DNA of 40,839 nucleotides from the NCBI GenBank assembly GCA_900473415.1, contig UCLR01000049.1, forward strand, positions 1 to 40,839, read 5' to 3'. This document shows, piece after piece, positions 24,713 to 34,133 of this stretch. The number at the start of each line of letters is the position of its first letter. Within the stretch, counting starts at the first letter, position 1. Both the position numbers and the translations under genes were made by a program. Source of the DNA: Hyphomicrobiales bacterium (lineage in GTDB: Bacteria; Pseudomonadota; Alphaproteobacteria; Rhizobiales; Beijerinckiaceae). Under the pieces are notes generated by a model. That model was not told the origin of the DNA. It made no database searches and saw nothing but the letters and a program-made list of their open reading frames with translations.

Positions 24713-26206
24713 TCAGGCTTCGTCGACGTAGCGTCGGCGCAAGTGCGCCTTGAAGACGGAAGCGTCGAGCGGCCGGCCCGTCCCTTCGGTCAGCAGCGCG
24801 TCGGTGGAAAGCAGCGAGCCCTTGCCGTGGATATTGGCGCGTAGCCAGGTCACGAGCGGGCTGAAATCGCCCTTGCTGATGCCGGGCAGGACGCCGGGCT
24901 CGGCCTTGCAGGCGGCGTCGAAGATCTGCGCCGCAGTCATTGCGCCGAGCGTATAGGTCGGGAAATAGCCCCAGCCGCCGGAGGGCCAGTGGATGTCCTG
25001 CAGGCAGCCGACGCGGTCGTCCGGCACCGTGAGGCCGAGCAGCGCCTTCATGCCCTCGTTCCAGGCGGCCGGCAGCTCGGCGAGCGGCATCGCGTCAGCG
25101 ATCAGCGCCTTCTCCAGCCGGTAGCGCAGGATGACATGGGCCGGATAGGTCACCTCATCGGCATCGACGCGGATGAAACCCGGTGCCACGCGGGTATAGC
25201 GCTGCCACATCGCCTCGCTGTCCCATGCAGGTCCAACACCGCCAAAACTCTCTCGCATCAGTGGCGCGGCGAAGGTGAGGAACGGCCGGGAGCGGCAGGC
25301 CTGCATCTCCATCAGCAGGGACTGGCTCTCATGCAGGCTCATGCCGCGCGCAGCGCCGACGGGCTGGCTGAGATAGCCCTGCGGCCGGCCTTGCTCGTAG
25401 AGCGCGTGGCCGGTCTCGTGCAGTACGCCCATCAGGGCCTTGGTGAAGTCCGCCTCGTCATAGCGCGTGGTGATGCGGACATCATTGTCGCTGCCGCCGC
25501 AGAACGGATGGGTCGAGACGTCGAGCCGCCCGCGCTCGAAATCATAGCCCAGCGCGCCCATGAGCCTCAGGCCCAGCGCCCGCTGCGTCTCGACCGCGAA
25601 GGGGCCATCCAGCGTCGCCAGCGCCGGCCGGCGCGCCTGCACCGCCATCGCCTCCTGCGTGAAGCCGGGCAGGAAGGCGGCCAGATCGTCGAAGAGCGCG
25701 TCGATCTTCGCGGAGCTGCCATCCGGCTCGTAGTCGTTCAGCAGCGCGTCATAGGGCGAAAGCCCGAGCTTCTCGCCCTTGGCCCGGCCGATCTGGCGCT
25801 GCAGGTTCAGCACCTCGGCGAGATAGGGCAGGAGACCTGCGAAATCGGCCTCGGCGCGCGCCTGTCGCCAGCGCATCTCGCAGGCCGAGATCGCCTTGCT
25901 CGACGCCTCGACGAGATCGGCGGGCAGGGCGGTGTCGACCGTCCAGACGCGCCTGATCTCGCGCAGATTGGCCTTCTCCCAGGCGCCGAGCGTCTCGTCG
26001 TCCTCGGCCTCTAAGAGCCAGTCGCCGATGCGGGCATCGGTCGCCATGCCGTGCCGGAGCACGCGCAGCAGCGCCATGCTCTCGGCCCGCGTCTCGGCGG
26101 CGCCGTTCGGCATCATCGTGTCGCTGTCCCATTGCAGGATGCCCACCGCGTTGGAGAGCGCGGCGATGCGGCCGAAATGCGCGGCGAGGTCGGAATAGGC
26201 GGTCAT
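24713..26206 (-). CDS. Carboxypeptidase M32 (metallopeptidase, Taq family)
   Basis: The enzyme is a cytoplasmic zinc carboxypeptidase that trims C-terminal residues from peptides. The 497-residue mostly helical protein has the metal motif HETGH in GVLHETGHALYEQG, and a downstream Glu in LHESQSLLME serves as the third ligand. The N-terminal part WDSDTMMPNGAAETRAE is typical of the family (WDxxTxMP-like). The length matches M32 enzymes of about 500 residues. It stands between the Rdx gene and a palindromic repeat. Confidence 0.96.
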   Translation of the reverse strand: MTAYSDLAAHFGRIAALSNAVGILQWDSDTMMPNGAAETRAESMALLRVLRHGMATDARIGDWLLEAEDDETLGAWEKANLREIRRVWTVDTALPADLVEASSKAISACEMRWRQARAEADFAGLLPYLAEVLNLQRQIGRAKGEKLGLSPYDALLNDYEPDGSSAKIDALFDDLAAFLPGFTQEAMAVQARRPALATLDGPFAVETQRALGLRLMGALGYDFERGRLDVSTHPFCGGSDNDVRITTRYDEADFTKALMGVLHETGHALYEQGRPQGYLSQPVGAARGMSLHESQSLLMEMQACRSRPFLTFAAPLMRESFGGVGPAWDSEAMWQRYTRVAPGFIRVDADEVTYPAHVILRYRLEKALIADAMPLAELPAAWNEGMKALLGLTVPDDRVGCLQDIHWPSGGWGYFPTYTLGAMTAAQIFDAACKAEPGVLPGISKGDFSPLVTWLRANIHGKGSLLSTDALLTEGTGRPLDASVFKAHLRRRYVDEA

Positions 26207-26248
26207 GGCTGCCTTTTGGATGTCGATTGCTGCTGTCGTGCTACCACG

Positions 26249-26355
26249 CCGTCATTCCGGACAAGCAGCGAAGCTGCGCCGGTCCGGAACCCATCGAAGG
26301 CGTGACAGTCTATGATGGATTCCGGGCCTGCGCTGCGCTTGCCCGGAATGACGAC
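26249..26355. repeat. Palindromic intergenic repeat, copy 3
   Basis: CCGTCATTCCGG (26249-26260) pairs with CCGGAATGACG (26343-26353) at the ends of a 107-base element. Inside, GGTCCGGAACCCAT and ATGGATTCCGGGCC form an imperfect second stem. It is laid out like the copies at 5124 and 24152 but with diverged arms. It fills the gap between the M32 gene and the end of the flavin oxidoreductase gene. Confidence 0.75.
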
Positions 26356-26370
26356 GGGTTGCGAGGCCTC

Positions 26371-27462
26371 TCAGGCGAACAGCTTGGAATACTGTCGCGG
26401 CTGGGAACGCAGGTACTGGTTCGGCGCCTTGACGCTCGCTCCGAGATGAGCGGCGGCATGCCAGGGCCAGCGCGGGTTGTAGAGGATGGCGCGCGCCAAC
26501 CCGACGAAATCGGCCTCGCCGGTGCCGACGATCGCCTCGGCCTGCTCCGGCTCGGTGATGAGCCCGACCGCGATGGTGGTGATCCCGGTCTCCTCCTTCA
26601 CGGCGCGCGCCAGCGGCACCTGATAGTTCGGACCGAGCGGGATCTGCTGCTTGGCCGAGAGGCCGCCGCCGGAGACATGCATGAAATCGGCGCCGCGCGC
26701 CATGGCTGCATGCGCGAAGGCGACACTCTGCTCGATGTCCCAGCCACCCTCGACCCAGTCAGTGCCGGAGATACGGAAGCCGACCGGATAGCCGGAAGGC
26801 ACCGATGCACGCACCGCGTCCAGCACGGCCAGCGGGAAGCGCATGCGGTTCTCCAGAGAGCCGCCGTATTCGTCCTCGCGCCTGTTCGAGACGGGCGAGA
26901 GGAACTGGTGCATCAGATAGCCATGCGCGCCATGAAGCTCGATGGCCGCGAAACCGGCCCGGACGGCTCGCTTGGCTGATGCGGCGAAGGCCGCCACGAG
27001 CCGGGCGATATCGTCCTTGGTCAGGGGGCGCGGCGGGTTCGGATAGCTCTCGAAGCCGACCGGAGAGGGGGCATGGACCTGCCAGCCGCCCGCGTCGGGG
27101 CCGAGCTGGCCGCCGCCCTTCCAGGGCTGGTCGACCGACGCCTTGCGCCCGGCATGGGCGAGCTGGACGCCGATCGGCATGTCTGACCAGCGATGCGTGG
27201 AAGCCAGCACTCTGGCGAGCGCGGCCTCCGTTTCGTCCGACCAGAGGCCCAGATCATAGGGGCTGATGCGCCCGTCCGGCTCGACGGCGGTGGCTTCGAT
27301 GATGAGCAGGCCGGCGCCGGAGAGCGCCAGATGCCCGAGATGGATGGTGTGCCAGTCGGAAGCGAGCCCGTCCGTCGCCGAATACTGGCACATCGGGGCG
27401 ATGATGATGCGGTTGGCGAGCGTCAGGCTGCCGAGCTGGTGGGGGCTGAAAAGCTTGCTCAT
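26371..27462 (-). CDS. NADH:flavin oxidoreductase, old yellow enzyme family (YqjM/XenA-like)
   Basis: This FMN-dependent ene-reductase reduces activated C=C bonds of enones and nitro compounds with NAD(P)H. The 363-residue TIM barrel begins LFSPHQLGSLTLANRII and has APMCQYSATDG with the YqjM-type active-site Cys. It also has IELHGAHGYLMHQFLSP, RREDEYGGSLENRMRFPL and a phosphate-binding GLARAILYNPRWPWHAA end. These place it in the thermophilic-like (YqjM/XenA) subgroup. It diverges from the MarR-efflux operon across about 200 bases, so the MarR protein might also control it. Confidence 0.95.
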   Translation of the reverse strand: MSKLFSPHQLGSLTLANRIIIAPMCQYSATDGLASDWHTIHLGHLALSGAGLLIIEATAVEPDGRISPYDLGLWSDETEAALARVLASTHRWSDMPIGVQLAHAGRKASVDQPWKGGGQLGPDAGGWQVHAPSPVGFESYPNPPRPLTKDDIARLVAAFAASAKRAVRAGFAAIELHGAHGYLMHQFLSPVSNRREDEYGGSLENRMRFPLAVLDAVRASVPSGYPVGFRISGTDWVEGGWDIEQSVAFAHAAMARGADFMHVSGGGLSAKQQIPLGPNYQVPLARAVKEETGITTIAVGLITEPEQAEAIVGTGEADFVGLARAILYNPRWPWHAAAHLGASVKAPNQYLRSQPRQYSKLFA

Positions 27463-27627
27463 GTGGGGAGGACTCGAGGTGGAAGGTGTTTTTCGGCGCG
27501 CATCCTAGAGGGCGTCGCGCCAGCCGCGCCAGTGGGGCCGGCGCAACTGCGATGCCCCATGCGTGCGATGCACCTCACGATTTTGTGCGCATGCGAACAT
27601 CAGACTTCAAAATGCCGTAATCCCGCA

Positions 27628-27647
27628 TATGATAAGGAAGCTTATGA
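27628..27647. promoter_or_regulatory. Candidate promoter -10 and MarR operator
   Basis: ATAAG (27632-27636) and CTTAT (27641-27645) form an inverted repeat around GAAG, and T/A at 27630/27647 extends it past one mismatch. TATGAT at 27628-27633 looks like a -10 box overlapping it, although the -35 is weak. It ends 17 bases before the MarR start codon, a typical place for an autorepressor site. Confidence 0.45.
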
Positions 27648-27663
27648 ATTGGGAGGCCTGCGG

Positions 27664-28140
27664 ATGAAGCGACCCCTGCGGCGGGAGTTCATGTTCCAGC
27701 TCGTGGAAACCTCACGGCTGCTGCGCACCTATGTCGACCAGCGTGCGCGCCAGCATGGCACGACGCGCGCGCAATGGGGTGTCCTCGCCCGGTTGCGCCG
27801 ACAGGAGGGGCTGAACCAGGCTGCGCTGGCGGAGTTGATGGATTTGCAGCCGATCTCGCTCGCTCGCCTGCTCGACCGACTGCAGGACCAGAAGCTGATC
27901 GAACGCCGGGCGGACCCGGCCGATCGGCGCGTCTACCGCCTGCACCTGACCCCGCAGGGGAGGGGGCTGGTCGATGAGCTCGATGCGGTGCGGACCGACA
28001 TCGCGCAGGAGGTGCTTGGCGGCGTCGCCGATGAATCCATTCTCGCGGCGCTCGATGCGCTGGCCGCCATCCGCGAGCAGACCCGCGCCCAGCGCGACGA
28101 CAGGACCCAGGCGCCGGCCGAGGCCGGCCAGACTGCCTGA
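27664..28140 (+). CDS. MarR-family transcriptional regulator
   Basis: This is a probable repressor of the efflux genes that follow. The 158-residue protein has the MarR winged-helix: LNQAALAELMDLQPISLARL (recognition region) and the wing DPADRRVYRLHLTPQG. The start at 27664 is backed by GGGAGG 7-12 bases upstream; the frame is open further but unrelated. The adaptor gene begins 13 bases after the stop, so regulator and pump are co-transcribed. Its ligand is probably a pump substrate such as a phenolic compound, as in EmrR/MarR systems, but this is inferred. Confidence 0.93.
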   Translation: MKRPLRREFMFQLVETSRLLRTYVDQRARQHGTTRAQWGVLARLRRQEGLNQAALAELMDLQPISLARLLDRLQDQKLIERRADPADRRVYRLHLTPQGRGLVDELDAVRTDIAQEVLGGVADESILAALDALAAIREQTRAQRDDRTQAPAEAGQTA

Positions 28141-28153
28141 AGATGGAGACGGT

Positions 28154-29335
28154 ATGAAACGTTCGGGAGTTGTCGTCGGGCTGGTTGTCGTCGCGGTGGC
28201 GGCGGCCGGGGTCTGGTATATGCGTTCGCGTGCGCCGGAAGGCGGCGAAACTGCCCGCCGGGGCAATGGCGCGGCGGTCGCGGTCGTCGCGGCCGCAGCT
28301 GTTCAGGCGGATTTCCCCGTGCGCAAGCACGCCATCGGCTTCGTCGAGACGCCGGCGAGCGTCGTGGTGCGCTCGCGCATCGACAGCCAGATCATCGGCC
28401 AGCACGTCCAGGACGGCCAGTTCGTCAAGGCCGGCGACCTGCTCTTCACGCTCGATGATCGCGACATCAAGGCCCAGATCGACCGCGATGAAGCCATGCT
28501 CGCGCGCGACGAGGCGACCCATGCGCGCAACGTCGCCGATCTGGAGCGCTACAAGCTGCTCTTCCAGCGCAATGCCGGCACACAGCAGCAGGTCGACCAG
28601 GCCACCGCCGACGAGCGCAGCTCCGCCGCCAGCATCAAGGGCGATCAGGCCACGATCGAGGCCGACCGCCTGAAGCTCGGTTACACCAGGATCACGGCAC
28701 CGATCGACGGGCGCATCGGCGCGGTGCAGGTGACGCCGGGCAATCTCGTCAGCGCGAATGCGAGCGGCACGGCCCTTCTGACCATCACCCAGATGAAGCC
28801 GCTGCGCGTTTCCTTTGCCATGCCGGAGCATGAATTGCCGACCCTGCAGGGAGCCCTGGCGGCGGCTCGGCCCGTGCAGGTCACGGCCCGTGTTCCGAAC
28901 TCCCCGAACCCGCCGGCGGAGGGCAGGCTCAATTTCGTCGATTCGACCGTCGACATGGCGTCCGGCACGATCACCGCGAAGGCCGCCTTCGCCAATGACG
29001 ATCTTGGCCTCTGGCCCGGCCAGTACGTCGATGTCGAGATCATTCCCGATACGCTGAAGGGCGTCACCGTGATCCCGACGGTCGCGGTGCAGACCGGGCA
29101 GAAGGGTCCCTATGCCTTCGTGCTGAAGCCGGATTCGACGGTGGATCTGCGCCAGATCAAGGTCGCGCTCAGCGATGGCGGCAAGACCGCCGTGACCGAG
29201 GGCATCGCGCCCGGCGAGCGCGTGGTCACCGACGGCCAGATGCGATTGACCCAGGGCACGCGCGTGCGTGAGCGCGCTGCGACCAGCGAGAAGCCGGAGC
29301 AGAACACTCCGGTCGCCGAAGGCGCACGCTCATGA
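28154..29335 (+). CDS. RND efflux periplasmic adaptor (membrane fusion protein)
   Basis: The protein links the inner-membrane pump to an outer-membrane channel. It has 393 residues with an N-terminal membrane anchor (about 5-25). The lipoyl halves, VVVRSRIDSQIIGQHVQDGQFVKAGDLLFTLD and LGYTRITAPIDGRIGAV, flank a helical hairpin of about 90 residues. Beta-barrel and membrane-proximal domains follow, with WPGQYVDVEI and IPTVAVQTG. The ATG at 28154 has GGAGAC just upstream. Its stop overlaps the pump start (ATGA). No outer-membrane channel gene is present, so a TolC-like partner must come from elsewhere. The layout resembles MdtA/AcrA-type adaptors. Confidence 0.94.
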   Translation: MKRSGVVVGLVVVAVAAAGVWYMRSRAPEGGETARRGNGAAVAVVAAAAVQADFPVRKHAIGFVETPASVVVRSRIDSQIIGQHVQDGQFVKAGDLLFTLDDRDIKAQIDRDEAMLARDEATHARNVADLERYKLLFQRNAGTQQQVDQATADERSSAASIKGDQATIEADRLKLGYTRITAPIDGRIGAVQVTPGNLVSANASGTALLTITQMKPLRVSFAMPEHELPTLQGALAAARPVQVTARVPNSPNPPAEGRLNFVDSTVDMASGTITAKAAFANDDLGLWPGQYVDVEIIPDTLKGVTVIPTVAVQTGQKGPYAFVLKPDSTVDLRQIKVALSDGGKTAVTEGIAPGERVVTDGQMRLTQGTRVRERAATSEKPEQNTPVAEGARS

Positions 29336-32300
29336 ACATTTCCTCCTTCTGCATCCGCCACCCCGTCGCGACCATCCTGATGTCGGTCTCGCTGGTGCTG
29401 GCGGGACTGTTCGCCTACCGCTTCCTGCCGGTTGCGGCGCTGCCGCGCGCCGAGTTCCCGGTCGTGAACGTCTCTGCCCAGCTTCCCGGCGCCTCGCCCG
29501 ACACCATGGCGACCTCGGTGGCGACGCCACTGATCAAGCAGTTCGGCACCATCGCCGGCATCGACTCGATCTCGACGACCAATTCGCAGGGCTCGACCTC
29601 GATCGCGATCCAGTTCGTACTGAACCGCAACATCGACGCGGCCGCCGCCGACGTGCAGGCCGCCATCGCCCGCACCCAGCGGCAATTGCCGATCGAGATG
29701 ACGACGCAGCCGAGCTACCGGAAGGTGAACCCGGCCGACGCGCCGATCATCCTGATGGCGCTGAAGAGCGACGTGGTGCCGCTCTCGCAGCTCGATGCCT
29801 TCGCCCAGCAGGTCATCTCGCCGGCGCTCTCGACGGTCGACGGCGTGGCGCAGGTCTTGATCTGGGGCAGCCAGAAATACGCGGTCCGCATCCAGATCGA
29901 CCCGACGGCGCTCGCCGCGCGCGGCATCGGCCTCGACGAGTTGCAGCTCGCGATCACCGCCGCCAATGCGAACACGCCGGTCGGCACCATCCAGAACACC
30001 GCGCAGCAGCTCACCATCGAGGCCCGCACCCAGCTCGCCAACGCGGCGCAGTTCGCCAACGTCATCATCACCACGCGCTCGGGCAAGCCGGTCCGCCTCG
30101 GCGACGTGGCGAAGGTGATCGACTCGGTCGAGAACACGCAGACCCGCAGCACCTATGATGGCACGCCCGCCATCGTGCTCGCTGTCCAACGCCAGCCGGA
30201 CGCCAACACCGTCCAGGTGGTGGACCGGGTCAAGGCGATGATCCCCGGCTTTCAGGAGCAGCTGCCGGCCGCAGCCTCCCTTACCCCGTTCAACGACCGC
30301 TCCGTTTCGATCCGGCAGGCTGTCGAGGATGTGCAGTTCACGCTGCTGCTCACCATCGCGCTCGTCGTGATGGTCATCTTCGTCTTCCTGCGCCGGCTGG
30401 CGGCGACATTCATTCCGGCGGTCGCGGTGCCGATCTCGATCATCGCGACGCTGGCGGCGATGTACGCCTTCGGCTTCTCGATCGACAACATCTCGCTGTT
30501 GGGCCTCACGCTCTCGGTCGGCCTCGTTGTCGACGACGCCATCGTCATGCTGGAGAACATCGTCCGCCACATGGAGGAGGATGGGCTCAGCGCCTTCGAG
30601 GCCTCACTGAAGGGCTCACGCGAGATCGGCTTCACCATCGTCTCGATTTCCTTCTCGCTGGTGGCGGTCTTCATTCCCGTCCTGCTGATGGGCGGCGTCA
30701 TCGGCCGCATCTTCAACGAGTTCGCGATCGTGGTGACGGTCTCGATCCTTGCCTCCGCCTTCGTCTCGTTGACGCTGACCCCGATGCTGTGCTCGCGCCT
30801 GCTCTCCGGCTATTCCGAGCATCATCAGGAGAACGCTCTTGGCCGCTGGCTGGAGAAGGGCTTCGACGCGCTGCTCGGCGGCTATGACCGCGGCCTGAAA
30901 TTCTGCCTGCGTTTCCAGCCGCTGATGCTGCTCGCTTTCTTCCTGACGCTCGGCGGCACGGTCTGGTTGATGCAGGCGACGCCCAAGGGCTTCTTCCCGC
31001 AAGAGGATATCGGTCAGCTCAGTGTTTCGACCGAGGCGCGGCAGGACATTTCCTTCGACGCGATGCAGAAGCTGCAGGTCGAGGTCGCGAACGTCTTCCG
31101 CAATTCGCCCTATGTCGCGCACGTCGCTTCGACCGTCGGCGGCAGCGGCCCAGGCAGCGCCGCGCTCAACTCAGGTCGCCTCTTCGTCGAGCTGAAGCCG
31201 CTCGACGAGCGGCCGCGGATGCCGGCGGTGCTCGCCTCGCTCCGGCGCGACCTCGCCCAGGTGCCAGGCATCAACACCTACATGACCCCGGTGCAGAACC
31301 TGCAGATCGGCGCCCGCTCCTCGAAGAGCCAGTATCAGCTCGTCGTGCAAGGTCTCGACCAGGGCCTGATGAACCAGTGGGCCATCCGCCTGGCGGATGC
31401 GATGAGCCGGGAGCGCGGGACTTTCCTCGACGTCACCACTGACCTGCAGAACAACGCCCTGCAGGCGACCGTGATGGTCGACCGCGACAAGGCCAACGCG
31501 CTCGGCATCGGCTCGGACATCCTGCGCTCGACGCTCTATTCCGGCTTCGGCGTGCGTCAGGTCTCGACGATCTACACGACCGGCGACAGCTATAACGTCG
31601 TCGTCGAGTTCAACCCCAACGACCAGTGGACGCCCGAGCGGCTGAACGCCATCCGCGTGCGCACCAAGAACGGCACGCTGGTACCGCTTGGCGCCTTCGC
31701 CCGGATCGAGCGCACGGCCGGCCAGCTCACCGTCAACCAGCTCGGCCAGCTCCCGGCGGTGACGATCTCCTACAACCTGCCGACGGGCGTAGCGCTGGGT
31801 GACAGCGTCAACCGTATCAATGCGCTGAAGGAGAAGATCAACCTGCCGAAGTCGCTCTCGACGACGCTCGCGGGCACCGCCAAGACCTTCCAGGATTCGC
31901 TGGCGAACCAGGGGCTGCTGATCGCGGGCGCGATCCTGACGATCTATATCGTGCTGGGCATCCTCTATGAGAGCTTCATCCACCCGCTGACGATCCTGAC
32001 CGGCCTGCCGTCGGCCGCCATCGGCGCGTTGGGAGCCCTCTGGCTCTTCGGGCTCGACCTCTCGGTCATCGCGATCATCGGCCTCTTGATGCTGATCGGC
32101 ATCGTCAAGAAGAACGCGATCATGATGATCGACGTCGCGCTGGTGCTGAGGCGCGAGGGCAAGAGCGCGCAGGAATCGATCCACCAGGCCTGTCTGATGC
32201 GATTCCGCCCGATCCTGATGACGACGCTGGCGGCGCTGATGGGCACGCTGCCGATCGCGCTCGGCGCCGGTGCCAGCGCGGAGCTGCGCCAGCCGCTCGG

Positions 32301-32454
32301 CATCGCCGTGGTCGGCGGCCTGATGATCTCGCAGGTGCTGACCCTGTTCATCACGCCGGTCCTGTTCCTCTACATGGACAGGCTGTCGGAAGGGCTGAAC
32401 CGGCTGTTCGCAGGCAAGGGCGAGCAGGAGCACGTCACGCATCCGGCGGAGTGA
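29332..32454 (+). CDS. RND multidrug efflux transporter (HAE-1, AcrB/MdtB-like)
   Basis: This is a proton-driven inner-membrane pump of 1040 residues, normal for the family. The expected 12 membrane spans and two large periplasmic loops are seen, with the first span near residues 12-30. The proton-relay pair in span 4 reads VGLVVDDAIVMLEN, and the span 11-12 region has GIVKKNAIMMIDVAL and LMRFRPILMTTLAALMGTLP, a signature of RND pumps. It is translationally coupled to the adaptor and controlled with it by the upstream MarR gene. Substrates are not evident. Its stop lies 8 bases from the end of the converging DUF4166 gene. Confidence 0.96.
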   Translation: MNISSFCIRHPVATILMSVSLVLAGLFAYRFLPVAALPRAEFPVVNVSAQLPGASPDTMATSVATPLIKQFGTIAGIDSISTTNSQGSTSIAIQFVLNRNIDAAAADVQAAIARTQRQLPIEMTTQPSYRKVNPADAPIILMALKSDVVPLSQLDAFAQQVISPALSTVDGVAQVLIWGSQKYAVRIQIDPTALAARGIGLDELQLAITAANANTPVGTIQNTAQQLTIEARTQLANAAQFANVIITTRSGKPVRLGDVAKVIDSVENTQTRSTYDGTPAIVLAVQRQPDANTVQVVDRVKAMIPGFQEQLPAAASLTPFNDRSVSIRQAVEDVQFTLLLTIALVVMVIFVFLRRLAATFIPAVAVPISIIATLAAMYAFGFSIDNISLLGLTLSVGLVVDDAIVMLENIVRHMEEDGLSAFEASLKGSREIGFTIVSISFSLVAVFIPVLLMGGVIGRIFNEFAIVVTVSILASAFVSLTLTPMLCSRLLSGYSEHHQENALGRWLEKGFDALLGGYDRGLKFCLRFQPLMLLAFFLTLGGTVWLMQATPKGFFPQEDIGQLSVSTEARQDISFDAMQKLQVEVANVFRNSPYVAHVASTVGGSGPGSAALNSGRLFVELKPLDERPRMPAVLASLRRDLAQVPGINTYMTPVQNLQIGARSSKSQYQLVVQGLDQGLMNQWAIRLADAMSRERGTFLDVTTDLQNNALQATVMVDRDKANALGIGSDILRSTLYSGFGVRQVSTIYTTGDSYNVVVEFNPNDQWTPERLNAIRVRTKNGTLVPLGAFARIERTAGQLTVNQLGQLPAVTISYNLPTGVALGDSVNRINALKEKINLPKSLSTTLAGTAKTFQDSLANQGLLIAGAILTIYIVLGILYESFIHPLTILTGLPSAAIGALGALWLFGLDLSVIAIIGLLMLIGIVKKNAIMMIDVALVLRREGKSAQESIHQACLMRFRPILMTTLAALMGTLPIALGAGASAELRQPLGIAVVGGLMISQVLTLFITPVLFLYMDRLSEGLNRLFAGKGEQEHVTHPAE

Positions 32455-32462
32455 GCTTCGGC

Positions 32463-34133
32463 TCACCGCTTGGGCACCAGCCAACCGGCATACCGTACGA
32501 GCAGGCCGAAGACCGGCAGTGTCAGTTTCACATCGAAGCCGAAGCGCCCGTCGGAATCGACCTCCTCGGTGGCCTCGGAGCGCGGTAGCAGAAAGCCGGG
32601 CAAGGGAATGCCGAGAAAGCGCGCTGAGACGACTGGTAGATTGAGGCGCCCCTGACGCATCTCGGCGCCGAGCCGAAAGGTCACGGGGCCGAAGCGCTCG
32701 TGCAGCCGGCTCTGCCCGTCGAGGTAAAGCCGCGACGAGAAGCGCGAGCCGCCGAAGTTCCTGGTCCAAACCTCGGCCACGTCACCGTCGGGCTTCAGGC
32801 GGTCGACGCTGACGGTGATCGGGATGTCGTCCCCCGCTTTCGGCAGGCCGATGATCCACTGCAGCAGCCGCGCAACCGGGCTTGTGCCGTTCTCGACGCG
32901 CGCACGGCCGTGCCAGACAGGGTGCCCGCCGGGTCCATGGAAAGCTCGCAACGGTTCGGGCAGAGCGCTGAACACTGCCTCGCCCAAAGCATTCCCCATA
33001 ATCGTGGAGCCATATTCGACGCTCTCAATCCCAGTCGAGAGGGCGTAGGGCCTCATCTCGGCCTCTATCCGCGATAGCCGCAGCGCGCCTCCCGCCGAGC
33101 GGGCGCCAGGGACCAGCGAGCCGTCACGGATGGCGCGGACTGCGGCTGCAGCCGCCAGCGTCGGCACCTGGGGACCGTCGCCCTTCTCCGCGAGCAGTGA
33201 CCAGCGCGCCTGTCTCAGCTTGCCGGCTCCGTCGAGTCCGGTTGCCGACACGAGCATGCCGCCACGATCCGAGGTGGTGATCCGCGTCAGCTTGCGCGCG
33301 GCGACCAAGGCGGGAACCAGGCCGTCGAGGCCGCCGATATGTCCGGCGCGGCGCAACCGCGCCAGAGCCATCAGCCCCCATTGCTCGATCCAGGATTCCA
33401 GCCCCGCATGGAAGGTAACACGCGACGCGACCTTCAGGGCTGGGCCCAGCGCCTGCGCATCGACCGTCTCTACCGCGGCGACGCGTTGCGTTCTCAGGCG
33501 CGGCATCGCCACTTTGCGGCTGTCGAGCCAGCCCGTCGTTTCCTGCAACTCGCCTTCGCGCCAGACGGGAATAGGACGACCGGCATAGGTCAGGATCGCG
33601 GCGATCACGGCCTCGCCGACTTCGCTGCGGCCGCCGGGGGTGATCGCGATCTCGATGCGGTCGATGCGTTGCCAGCCCTGGGTCAGCTGGGCAACCGCCG
33701 CGGCGGACAAGGCCGGCGTCGAACTCGCTCCCGCCAATGCGACGAGGCCGCGAGAGCGAGCGAGATCGTCGAGCGCCGCGCTGTATCCGAGAATGTAGTC
33801 TCGCGCATCGGCGAGGTCGACGACATGAGCGCCAGCCTCGATCGCTGCCCGGGGCACGGCGTAGCTCGCGCCTTGGAAGGGGCCGGAAGCGTCGATGACG
33901 AGCCATGGTGCTATCTCGGACAGTCGGTCTCCGAGACGATCCCGATGATCCAGCCCGATGCCGGAGAGATGAGTGCTCGGCGCCGGTCGAAGTGTCTGCG
34001 CGAAGGCCTGCGCCTTCCCGGCGTTGCGGGAGGCCAGGATCAGGTCGAGCCCTTCGAAAATGGCGAGATGGCGCGCCAGCCGCCTCCCGAAGACGCCGGT
34101 GCCACCGATCAGCAGCACGCGTGGGTGGGCCAT
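32463..34133 (-). CDS. Saccharopine-dehydrogenase-like NAD(P)-binding protein with C-terminal DUF4166
   Basis: The 556-residue protein has two parts. Residues 1 to about 360 are a saccharopine-dehydrogenase-like Rossmann domain with VLLIGGTGVFGRRLARHL, WLVIDASGPFQ and VVDLADARDYI. From about 375 the DUF4166 region follows, with WTRNFGGSRFSSR, FGPVTFRLGAEM, FLGIPLPGFLLPRS and a closing RYAGWLVPKR. The reaction is unknown. The start ATG overlaps the stop of the DCC gene by one base (TGATG), so the two are translated together. The frame is open 18 codons further upstream, inside the DCC gene, but the Rossmann motif fixes the start. Confidence 0.9.
   Translation of the reverse strand: MAHPRVLLIGGTGVFGRRLARHLAIFEGLDLILASRNAGKAQAFAQTLRPAPSTHLSGIGLDHRDRLGDRLSEIAPWLVIDASGPFQGASYAVPRAAIEAGAHVVDLADARDYILGYSAALDDLARSRGLVALAGASSTPALSAAAVAQLTQGWQRIDRIEIAITPGGRSEVGEAVIAAILTYAGRPIPVWREGELQETTGWLDSRKVAMPRLRTQRVAAVETVDAQALGPALKVASRVTFHAGLESWIEQWGLMALARLRRAGHIGGLDGLVPALVAARKLTRITTSDRGGMLVSATGLDGAGKLRQARWSLLAEKGDGPQVPTLAAAAAVRAIRDGSLVPGARSAGGALRLSRIEAEMRPYALSTGIESVEYGSTIMGNALGEAVFSALPEPLRAFHGPGGHPVWHGRARVENGTSPVARLLQWIIGLPKAGDDIPITVSVDRLKPDGDVAEVWTRNFGGSRFSSRLYLDGQSRLHERFGPVTFRLGAEMRQGRLNLPVVSARFLGIPLPGFLLPRSEATEEVDSDGRFGFDVKLTLPVFGLLVRYAGWLVPKR

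Noticed and set aside
30252..32769. Long minus-strand open frames opposite the RND pump
   Set aside because: Composition is Arg/Asp/Gln/His-rich, typical of antisense frames in GC-rich genes, and no motif or ribosome site is seen.
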